Positions 15,834-24,000 of a stretch of DNA of 52,866 nucleotides are shown here, piece by piece (within the stretch, counting starts at the first letter, position 1; the number at the start of each line of letters is the position of its first letter). The position numbers were made by a program, and so were the translations under genes. The stretch lies in contig JAFZKQ010000014.1 of the NCBI GenBank assembly GCA_017553575.1, forward strand, positions 1-52,866, written 5' to 3'. This DNA is from Paludibacteraceae bacterium. Lineage in GTDB: Bacteria; Bacteroidota; Bacteroidia; Bacteroidales; Paludibacteraceae. The notes under the pieces are model-generated. The model worked only from the letters and a program-made list of their open reading frames with translations, searched no databases and was not told the origin of the DNA.

Positions 15834-15866
15834 CGGCAAAAAACTGTTCTCCTTCCGACAAAAACT
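15834..15866. promoter_or_regulatory. Tandem direct repeat upstream of pdxS, possible AraC-type operator
   Basis: On the minus strand AGTTTTTGTCG (15866-15856) and AGTTTTTTGCCG (15845-15834) are direct repeats whose AGT anchors are exactly 21 bp apart, two helical turns. AraC-family proteins typically bind such pairs. They lie about 95-125 bp upstream of the pdxS ATG. A weak -7-like TATTATTTG (15766-15758) follows. T-runs are common in this DNA, so chance is possible. Confidence 0.35.
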
Positions 15867-15913
15867 ACTTACAAAATGACAAACAAGCCAGAGATCAGCC
15901 CCTCTTCTACGCA

Positions 15914-15945
15914 AAAAGACGCATAGCGGATGCTATGCGTCTTTT
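15914..15945. terminator. Bidirectional terminator between the small basic protein gene and pdxS
   Basis: AAAAGACGCATAGC (15914-15927) and GCTATGCGTCTTTT (15932-15945) form a perfect 14-bp stem with a GGAT loop. It lies 28 bp downstream of the minus-strand 60-codon gene and insulates it from pdxS. Confidence 0.88.
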
Positions 15946-15973
15946 ATTAACTCAAAGACCGGTTAGATTTGTG

Positions 15974-16156
15974 CTAACGGGATGCTCTTCTTCGCCGGTA
16001 CTCCGCCTTCATTTTAGCGGACCCCGAACCATGAGCCCCCTTTATGTATGAGGTTTTTTTAGCCTTAGTTTTTATCTTCCCTGCCTTATCATTAGCAGAG
16101 CCCGAAGACTTCCGAAAGACGGAACCTTCCATGATTATTTTTTCCAATCCATCCAT
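15974..16156 (-). CDS. Small basic protein (60 aa), unknown function
   Basis: The 60-residue product is rich in Lys, Arg, Gly and Ser, with the C-terminus AEYRRRRASR and a middle AGKIKTKAKKTSYIKGAHGSGS; no signal peptide or hydrophobic segment. The composition suggests a nucleic-acid- or ribosome-binding protein, but I recognise no family. Support for it being real is unusually good for such a short frame: an exact promoter (TTTG-N20-TACTTTTG) 32 bp upstream of the ATG and a perfect 14-bp terminator 28 bp after the stop. Residue 9 (Met) is an alternative start. It is not part of either neighbouring operon. Confidence 0.7.
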   Translation of the reverse strand: MDGLEKIIMEGSVFRKSSGSANDKAGKIKTKAKKTSYIKGAHGSGSAKMKAEYRRRRASR

Positions 16157-16194
16157 AAAACATATGTTTTTTGAGGTGAATTTCTAATTCAACG

Positions 16195-16226
16195 CAAAAG
16201 TACGAAAAGAGCAAGACTTTCACAAA
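16195..16226 (-). promoter_or_regulatory. Promoter of the small basic protein gene
   Basis: Minus strand: TTTG (16226-16223), 20 bp, TACTTTTG (16202-16195). Both boxes match the Bacteroidetes consensus exactly. Predicted start near 16188. Confidence 0.75.
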
Positions 16227-16253
16227 TCTTACAGAAAAACTTAACAAAAGTCA

Positions 16254-17666
16254 TTATTCCAAGGGGGCATAGCCCAACTCTTTCGCCTTTTCCAACATAA
16301 ATTGATATGCAGGCTCATATTCGTTCGGGATAACTCCGTCGAGAATAGCATCCTTGATCGCCATCTTAATCGTACCGACTGCGGCACAAGGCGGCAATCC
16401 GAATATGCGCATGATTTCGTCTCCTTGGATCGGCGGTTGGAAATTGCGGATGCGATCCTTCTCGTCGATATCATGCATCTTTTGCATAACCAACTTGAAA
16501 TTCTCCTTATATCGTTGTTGTTTCTCCTTGTTCTTGGAGGTCACGTCCGAATCGCAAAGAAGCATGAGTGATTCCAAATCGTCCCCCACGTCGAAGAGTA
16601 GGCGACGAACAGCCGAATCCGTGACCCCATCATCGACCAACGAGATCGGACGCATGTGCAAATCGACCATCTTTTGGACAAACTTCATCTTCTCATTCAT
16701 CGGGAACTTCATCTTCTTGAAGACGCCCGGAATCATCTTAGCACCGACGAAATTATGATTATGGAAAGTCCATCCAATCTTCGGATCCCACTTCTTCGTA
16801 TACGGCTTGCCTATGTCATGGAAAACAGCCGCCCAACGCAACCACAAATCATCCGACCGCTCTGCCAAGGAATTGAGAACCTGCAAGGTATGGAGGAAAT
16901 TGTCCTTATGACCCCTGCCCTCCTTCTCCTCAACGCCCTTCAATTTATGCATTTCCGGGAAGATAAGTTCCAACAAACCGGAACGCTCCAACAGATCGAA
17001 TCCCACGCCTGGCTTCGGCGAAGCGACAATCTTATTCAACTCATCAGCAATACGCTCCTTGGAGATAATTTGGATACGCTCCTTGTTCCGCTCAATCGCA
17101 AAGAAGGTACGTTCCTCGATGAAAAAGCCCAATTGCGTAGCGAAACGAATACAACGCATCATGCGCAAAGGATCGTCGCTGAAGGTGATGTCTGGGTCGA
17201 GTGGCGTACGTATGATACGAGTCTCCATATCACGCATACCATTGAAAGGATCGACCAATTCACCGAAACGGTCCTTATTCAAACAGATAGCCAAAGCATT
17301 GATGGTAAAATCGCGACGATTCTGGTCGTCCTCCAAAGTACCGTCCTCCACAATCGGATTGCGGGACTCACGATGGTATGACTCCTTGCGGGCACCCACA
17401 AATTCCAACTCCAAAGAACCCCGTTTGATCTGAGCCGTACCAAAGTTTTTGAAAACAGAGAGGTTCGTTCCCTTGCCCAACTTATGAGCCACAGCCTGAG
17501 CCATCTCTATTCCACTACCGACAACCACCACGTCTATATCCTTGGACGGACGGTTCAGGATCAAATCACGGACATAGCCTCCGATCACATAGCACTCCAG
17601 CCCTAAATCATCGGCCACCTCCGACAATGTCTTGAATATTTTATCCTTCAAACAATACTTTTCCAT
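16254..17666 (-). CDS. cca: CCA-adding tRNA nucleotidyltransferase with HD domain
   Basis: 470-aa class II nucleotidyltransferase that builds or repairs the 3' CCA of tRNAs. The head domain has CYVIGGYVRDLILNRPSKDIDVVVV with the catalytic D-x-D, RRDFTINALA (motif B-like) and the nucleotide-recognition EERTFFAI region; the HD phosphohydrolase segment is WAAVFHDIGKPYTK with GWTFHNHNFVGA. An HD-bearing Cca or PcnB-like assignment fits; poly(A) polymerase activity cannot be excluded. The longest frame starts at 17732, but a -7 box (17694-17687) lies inside it, and homologues start just before this point, so the ATG at 17666 (MEKYCLKDKIF) is preferred; 17672 is equally possible. Confidence 0.94.
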   Translation of the reverse strand: MEKYCLKDKIFKTLSEVADDLGLECYVIGGYVRDLILNRPSKDIDVVVVGSGIEMAQAVAHKLGKGTNLSVFKNFGTAQIKRGSLELEFVGARKESYHRESRNPIVEDGTLEDDQNRRDFTINALAICLNKDRFGELVDPFNGMRDMETRIIRTPLDPDITFSDDPLRMMRCIRFATQLGFFIEERTFFAIERNKERIQIISKERIADELNKIVASPKPGVGFDLLERSGLLELIFPEMHKLKGVEEKEGRGHKDNFLHTLQVLNSLAERSDDLWLRWAAVFHDIGKPYTKKWDPKIGWTFHNHNFVGAKMIPGVFKKMKFPMNEKMKFVQKMVDLHMRPISLVDDGVTDSAVRRLLFDVGDDLESLMLLCDSDVTSKNKEKQQRYKENFKLVMQKMHDIDEKDRIRNFQPPIQGDEIMRIFGLPPCAAVGTIKMAIKDAILDGVIPNEYEPAYQFMLEKAKELGYAPLE

Positions 17667-17686
17667 CAACATCTTAAATTTGGGTG

Positions 17687-17694
17687 CAAAGTTA
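17687..17694 (-). promoter_or_regulatory. -7 box that sets the cca start
   Basis: Minus strand TAACTTTG at 17694-17687. Transcription would begin near 17681, leaving a leader of about 10-15 nt and excluding upstream in-frame starts. The -33 box is weak. Confidence 0.55.
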
Positions 17695-17761
17695 GTCATA
17701 AATTCGCAAGAAAAAACGAACTTCATCTGCAAGGAGAAGGAATTCTAACAAAACAGAGACG

Positions 17762-17800
17762 AAAAAATGAGGGCCGCGCACCTCACGGATTACGACCCTC
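17762..17800 (-). terminator. Terminator of the gltB-gltD-asnB operon
   Basis: GAGGG (17769-17773) pairs with CCCTC (17796-17800), with extra pairing next to it; the minus strand continues into ATTTTTT (17768-17762). Confidence 0.65.
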
Positions 17801-17901
17801 TCATGATAATCAACAACAAGTATCTATGTAAAATGGAATCGAACGAATACGATTTTCCTTTCTACACTCTTTTACCATAAAGAAAGAAATGCAAATAGTT
17901 A

Positions 17902-19566
17902 TCAATAGGCCTGTTCGTGAACGCCTTTGACCGCACGACCACTAGGGTCGTTCAATTCCTTCCATGCAGCATCCCACTCCAAGGCAATGGCTGTAGAACA
18001 AGCGACAGAAGCCTCGTGAGGCACACTCTTAGCCGCACTTGCGCTTGGGAAATGTTCCTCGAATATCGTCCTGTAATAGTACTCCTCCTTGTTCATTGGC
18101 GTATTGATCGGGAATCGTTCTGCTGCATGAGCCATCTGCTCGTCGGTCACAGCCTCAGCCGTAATCGCCTTCAGCGTATCGATCCAACTATAACCTACAC
18201 CGTCACTGAACTGCTCCTTCTGTCTCCATGCCACACTATCAGGTAACATATCCGCAAAGGCCAAACGAACAACCTTCTTCTCAATCTCCTTACCTGGGCA
18301 CATCTTAGCTTGCGGATTCATACGCATAGCCACATCCAAGAACTCCTTATCCAAGAAAGGAACACGGCCCTCGACACCCCATGCCGACAAAGATTTGTTT
18401 GCCCTCAAGCAATCATAAAGATAGAGTTTGCCAAGCTTACGGACAGTCTCATCATGGAAAGCTTTCGCATCAGGTGCTTTATGGAAATAGAGATAACCAC
18501 CGAAGACCTCATCGGCACCCTCTCCACTCAACACCATCTTGATACCCATGCTCTTGATGACACGAGCCAAAAGATACATCGGAGTGGAAGCACGGACGGT
18601 TGTCACGTCATAAGTCTCAATGAAGTAGATGACATCGCGGATGGCATCCAATCCCTCTTGGACCGTATAGTTGATTTCGTGGTGAACCGTACCAATATGA
18701 TTAGCCACTTCACGAGCTTTCGCCAAATCAGGAGCTCCCTTCAAGCCGACAGCGAAGGAGTGGAGCTGAGGCCACCAAGCATCCTTTGTGTCATCCGACT
18801 CGACACGCTTCTTGGCATACTTCTTGGCGATGGCCGAGATGACAGAACTATCCAATCCTCCAGAGAGCAAAACACCATAAGGCACATCGCTCATCAACTG
18901 ACGTTTAACCGCTGCCTCCAACGCATCATGAAGTTCTTCCACGCTAGCCTCGTTATCTTTCACCGCATCGTAAGACTCCCAATCGCGCTTATACCATTTC
19001 TTCATCACGCCCTCTTTGCTCCAATAGTAATGGCCTGGCAAAAAAGGTTCATAGCTTTCGCAGAAGCCCTCCAAGGCCTTCAATTCGCTGGCGCAATAGA
19101 CTTTGCCATCAGCATCCTTACCGATATACAAAGGAATAACCCCTATTGGGTCACGGGCGATCAAAAACTCGTTCTTCTCCTCGTCATACAAAGCAAAAGC
19201 GAATATACCGTTCAAATCCTCCAAGAAATTGATTCCCTTCTCACGGTAGAGCGTCAATATCACCTCACAGTCGCTTCCCGTCTGGAAATCATACTTGCCA
19301 GCATATTGAGCCCTAATATCACGATGGTTGTATATCTCACCATTGACAGCCAAGACCTGTTTCTTATCGGGAGAGAAAAGTGGTTGACCACCACTTTTCG
19401 GATCCACGATAGAGAGTCGTTCGTGGGCAAGGATAGCACTTTTTCCCACATAGATTCCACTCCAATCCGGGCCTCTATGACGAATTTTTTGCGACATCTT
19501 AAGAGCCTTGGCCCTTAAATCCGGTGTCTGCTCCGCTATATTAAAAATTCCGACGATACCACACAT
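17902..19566 (-). CDS. asnB: Asparagine synthase (glutamine-hydrolysing)
   Basis: 554-aa class II amidotransferase making asparagine from aspartate, ATP and glutamine. The Ntn-type glutaminase domain begins MCGIVGIFNI; processing exposes the catalytic Cys as residue 2, which fixes the start at 19566 rather than 19572 (that frame would place Cys at position 4). RHRGPD, LAHERLSIVD and VNGEIYNH are the glutaminase landmarks. The C-terminal synthetase domain has the ATP pyrophosphatase loop GVLLSGGLDSSVI (SGGxDS) and GEGADEVFGGY. Length matches AsnB of enteric bacteria. It lies 8 bp after gltD and is the third gene of the gltB-gltD-asnB operon. Confidence 0.97.
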   Translation of the reverse strand: MCGIVGIFNIAEQTPDLRAKALKMSQKIRHRGPDWSGIYVGKSAILAHERLSIVDPKSGGQPLFSPDKKQVLAVNGEIYNHRDIRAQYAGKYDFQTGSDCEVILTLYREKGINFLEDLNGIFAFALYDEEKNEFLIARDPIGVIPLYIGKDADGKVYCASELKALEGFCESYEPFLPGHYYWSKEGVMKKWYKRDWESYDAVKDNEASVEELHDALEAAVKRQLMSDVPYGVLLSGGLDSSVISAIAKKYAKKRVESDDTKDAWWPQLHSFAVGLKGAPDLAKAREVANHIGTVHHEINYTVQEGLDAIRDVIYFIETYDVTTVRASTPMYLLARVIKSMGIKMVLSGEGADEVFGGYLYFHKAPDAKAFHDETVRKLGKLYLYDCLRANKSLSAWGVEGRVPFLDKEFLDVAMRMNPQAKMCPGKEIEKKVVRLAFADMLPDSVAWRQKEQFSDGVGYSWIDTLKAITAEAVTDEQMAHAAERFPINTPMNKEEYYYRTIFEEHFPSASAAKSVPHEASVACSTAIALEWDAAWKELNDPSGRAVKGVHEQAY

Positions 19567-19574
19567 AACCAAAC

Positions 19575-20915
19575 TTATTTAGATAAATACTTATCGACAG
19601 CCTCGGCCGTCTTTCTTCCACTCGCAATAGCACGCACAACCAAACTTGCACCGCTCTGCGCATCGCCTGCCAAGAAGACATTCTCAGCAAACTGAGGATG
19701 CTCCGGCTTGAGGAATCCCATGGCCAAAAGCACCATGTCGCAATCTATCACCTCTTTCTTGCCCGTAGGCTTCATGATAGGTCGTCCTCCCTCCGGATTC
19801 GGAACCCACTCAACCTCTTCGACTTCAGCGCCCGTCAAGACACCGTTCTTTCCGATGAACTTATTCGTGTTGAGCAACCAACGACGTTCGCAACCCTCCT
19901 CGTGTGAGGTGGTCGTCTTTAGGATGACCGGCCAATTAGGCCATGGAGTAGCAGGGTTCTCTCCTACAGGAGGCTTAGGCATAATCTCGATCTGAGTCAC
20001 GCTTATCGCACCTTGACGGTGAGCCGTACCGATACAGTCGGAACCAGTATCACCACCACCGATCACCAATACACGCTTGCCCTTGGCATTAACCAACTCA
20101 GACTCCTTGAACTTCATACCTGCCAAAACTCGGTTCTGCTGGCTCAACATCTCAAGAGCCAAATAGATGCCCTTCAACTCACGACCTTCGATCTTCAAAT
20201 CGCGGGCAGTTGGAGTACCTGTACTGATCACATAAGCGTCAAAACCCGCAGGCAACTTATTGGAATCCACAGTCTTATTATATTCAAACTTAACTCCTTC
20301 AGCCTCCATCACCTTGATACGGCGATCGATGACACTCTTGGCCAACTTGAAGTTAGGAATACCATATCGAAGCAAACCACCGGCAGCCTCGTTCTTCTCG
20401 TAAACTGTCACCTCGTAACCCCTGTAGTTCAACTGGTTGGCAGCCGCCAAACCAGCAGGACCCGCACCAACGACCAAGACTTTCTTGCCGTTTCTAACAG
20501 GATGCTCTATCGTCACATAGTTTTCCAAGAAGGCACGCTCAGCGATGGCGCACTCATTCTCACGGCACGTCGTAGGCTCGCCAATCGTAAGATTAAGCAC
20601 GCACGCCTTCTCACAAAGGGCTGGGCAGATACGACCCGTAAATTCAGGAAAATCGTTTGTCTTCTTTAGAAGCTTGTAGGCCATTTCCCAATCGCCTTTA
20701 TATAATGCATCTTGCCACTCAGGCTGTTTGTTGCCAAGAGGACAAGCCCAATGGCAGAAAGGGACACCGCAATCCATGCAACGGGATGCCTGAAGTTGAC
20801 GATCCTTGGTATTTAAAGTCTGCTCCACCTCAGCGAAATCATGGATACGATCTTGAATCGGACGATGACCAGCCTCTTTGCGGGGTATAGTCAAAAATGC
20901 TTTTGGATTTCCCAT
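19575..20915 (-). CDS. gltD: Glutamate synthase (NADPH) small subunit
   Basis: 446-aa FAD- and Fe-S-containing subunit that passes electrons from NAD(P)H to GltB. N-terminal cysteines for 4Fe-4S clusters are seen in CMDCGVPFCHWACPLGN and RICPALCEKACVL. The FAD Rossmann motif is VLVVGAGPAGLAAANQL and the NAD(P)H motif is VLVIGGGDTGSDCIGTAHR; a C-terminal VFLAGDAQSGASLVV closes the FAD site. Length is standard. It lies 138 bp downstream of gltB, with a bulged hairpin between them (20935-20964), and 8 bp upstream of asnB. Confidence 0.97.
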   Translation of the reverse strand: MGNPKAFLTIPRKEAGHRPIQDRIHDFAEVEQTLNTKDRQLQASRCMDCGVPFCHWACPLGNKQPEWQDALYKGDWEMAYKLLKKTNDFPEFTGRICPALCEKACVLNLTIGEPTTCRENECAIAERAFLENYVTIEHPVRNGKKVLVVGAGPAGLAAANQLNYRGYEVTVYEKNEAAGGLLRYGIPNFKLAKSVIDRRIKVMEAEGVKFEYNKTVDSNKLPAGFDAYVISTGTPTARDLKIEGRELKGIYLALEMLSQQNRVLAGMKFKESELVNAKGKRVLVIGGGDTGSDCIGTAHRQGAISVTQIEIMPKPPVGENPATPWPNWPVILKTTTSHEEGCERRWLLNTNKFIGKNGVLTGAEVEEVEWVPNPEGGRPIMKPTGKKEVIDCDMVLLAMGFLKPEHPQFAENVFLAGDAQSGASLVVRAIASGRKTAEAVDKYLSK

Positions 20916-20934
20916 ACTGATACTATTTTGGGGA

Positions 20935-20964
20935 AGGTAGGGCTCCGACAGGCAGAGCCCACCT
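20935..20964. repeat. Intercistronic hairpin between gltB and gltD
   Basis: AGGT-a-GGGCTC (20935-20945) pairs with GAGCCC-ACCT (20955-20964), a 10-bp stem with one bulge. No T-tract follows, so it is more likely an mRNA processing or stability element than a terminator. A second palindrome, TTCCCTTggAAGGGAA, lies near 20996-21011. Confidence 0.45.
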
Positions 20965-21053
20965 TTCTAATTTTCTAACTACTTTTTTCTCTCTTTTCCC
21001 TTGGAAGGGAAGAAATGAAATTCTTAACTCTAAAATCTTAACTTCTAACTAAA

Positions 21054-24000
21054 TCAATAGTCACGTTGAATATCGGCAATCTTGTCTTGCAACTTACGCA
21101 ATTGCTCCTCTTGGAGTACGCGCTTGTATTCGATAGGAACCACTTGGATGAACTCCTCAACATAATGATTCCAATCATCCAACATCGTGCGAGCCAATTT
21201 TGAACCTGTGTAAACCCAGTGTTGACGAATCAACTCGTGCAACTCCTTACGGTAAGCGTTCTCCTCCACAAGACTGAGTTCCACCATATCCATGTTACAG
21301 AAATAGTCGAAGTGACGGTTCTTATCCCAAACGTAAGCAACACCACCGGACATACCAGCACCGAAGTTTCTGCCCGTCTCACCTAAGACAACCACACGAC
21401 CGCCGGTCATGTACTCGCAACAGTGGTCGCCCGCACCCTCAATTACCGCAATGGCACCTGAATTACGGACACCGAAACGCTCACCGACACGACCATTCAC
21501 ATACAACTCACCAGTCGTAGCTCCATACAATCCCGTATTACCGGCGATGATATTGTCTTCAGGAACGAAATTGCTACGGACAGGAGGCAAGATGGCGATA
21601 CGGCCACCGCTCAAACCTTTCGCAAAATAGTCATTGGTCTCACCCTCCAAGCGGAAGTTCACACCCTTCATCAAGAAGGCACCGAAACTCTGTCCTGCAG
21701 AACCCTTGAACTTGACATTGATCGTAGAGTCAGGCAAACCAGCCTCACCATATTTCGAAGCAATGACACCTGACAACATCGTACCACAAGCACGATCCGT
21801 ATTCTTCACCGTACAATCAATCGTAATCTCTTGTTTAGCGTCTATCGCATTCTTAACCTGAGACAAAATCTCCGCATCCTTCGCATTGACAGCCTTCGTA
21901 TAAGGTCTTCCATCATAATGCAAAACACCGACACCCTTCGTAAGCAAACGGGTGAAATCCAACGTCGATGCCTTTGAATCAGCCTCAACAGGTTTCTTCT
22001 CAATCAAATCGGTACGACCGATGATATCGTTTAGGCTACGGAAGCCCATCTCAGCCAAGTACTCACGAACCTCACGAGCCAAGAAAGTGAAGTAATTGAC
22101 AATATATTCAGAATGTCCACGGAAACGAGCACGCAACTTAGGGTCTTGTGTTGCGACACCCACTGGACATGTATTCGTATTACATTTACGCATCATGACA
22201 CAACCCAAAACGATCAGCGGCAAGGTACCGAAGCTGAACTCGTCGGCTCCCAACATCGCCATCATGATGACGTCACGACCTGTCTTCAACTGGCCATCCG
22301 TCTGCAAGCGGACTTGCGCACGCAAACCGTTCAACGCCAACGTCTGTTGAGACTCTGCCAAACCGATTTCAGGAGAGATACCAGCGAAACGCATAGAAGA
22401 GGCAGGAGAAGCTCCCGTACCACCCTCGGCACCAGAGATGACGATCAAATCAGCCTTTGCCTTAGCCACACCAGCGGCGATGGTTCCCACACCACTCTCA
22501 GCCACCAACTTGACAGAAACGGCTGCCGTCGGATTGATGTTCTTCATATCGAAGATCAATTGAGCCAAATCCTCGATAGAGTAAATATCGTGATGAGGTG
22601 GAGGCGAAATCAAAGAGATACCAGGAATAGAATTACGTGTCTTCGCGATAATCTCGTTCACCTTAAAGCCTGGCAACTGACCACCCTCGCCCGGTTTTGC
22701 ACCTTGTGCCACCTTGATTTGGATCTCCTCGGCATTAACCAAGTATTCAGCCGTCACACCGAAACGACCTGAAGCGATTTGCTTCGTCTTTGAACTCAAA
22801 GAGACACCATCAACCTTCGTATGGTAGCGGGCATTATCCTCACCACCTTCACCCGTATTGCTTCGAGAACCCAACTTGTTCATGGCAAGGGCGATGGCCT
22901 CATGCGCCTCGGATGACAACGCTCCGAAAGACATGGCACCCGTCACAAAATGCTTGACGATGGACTCTACTGGCTCTACCTCCTCAATCGGAATAGGAGT
23001 AGCAGCACGTTTATAATCGAAGAAGTCTCTGATGAAGATTGGCTTAGACTTGAAGTCTACCAACTTCGTAAACTCTTTGTACTTATTGTAATTACCCGTA
23101 CGGGTCGCAATCTGCAACGTCGCGATTGTTTCTGGGTTCCAAGCATGGAGGATACCATCCTTACGATAAGAGAAGAGACCATTGTTTGGAAGGAACTCAT
23201 TCATCTCAACTGGACGGAATGCCTCATCGTGCAACTTCACCGCATCAGCAGCCAAGTGCTTCAAGCCGACTCCACCAATCGTTGAAATCTCCGTACCGAA
23301 ATAGGTCTTCAACAAATCCTCGCTCAAGCCGATGCTCTCGAAAATCTTGGCACCACGGTAAGAACGAATGGTAGAGATACCCATCTTTGACATAATCTTG
23401 AGCAATCCCTTGCAAACAGCCTTGATGTAGTTATGCTCAGCCGTCTCGTAATCCTCTTGAATCTTACCCTTCTTCACCAAATCATCAATTACGGCGAATG
23501 TCATATAAGGACAGATAGCCGAAGCACCGTAACCCAACAAGAGAGCTGCATGCATCACCTCACGAATCTCTCCAGACTCGACGATCAAAGCCGTCTGGAC
23601 ACGCTTGCCGACCTGAATCAAATAGTGGTGAACCGCACTCACCGCAAGCAGAGAAGGAATGACAGCATGTTGTTCATCCAAGCCACGGTCACTCAAAATA
23701 ATATAATTAATGCCGCTATCCACAGAAGCCTCAGCTTGCTTGCACAAATCGTCCAAAGCAGCCTTCAAGCCTGCCTCGCCCTTCGTAACATCAAACAACA
23801 AAGGCAACTTAGTCGTATTGAATCCCTTATAACGGATATTACAAAGAATATCCAACTGGGCATTCGTCAAAACCGGATGAGGGAGGCGAACCATCTTACA
23901 GTTGCTCTCGTCTGGTGTCAAAATGTTCGTTCCGACAGCACCGATATACTCCGTCAAAGACATCACCAACTCCTCACGAATAGGGTCGATAGCCGGGTTG

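Noticed and set aside
18310-19518. 402-codon open frame on the plus strand
   Set aside because: Fully antisense to asnB, whose motifs are unambiguous.
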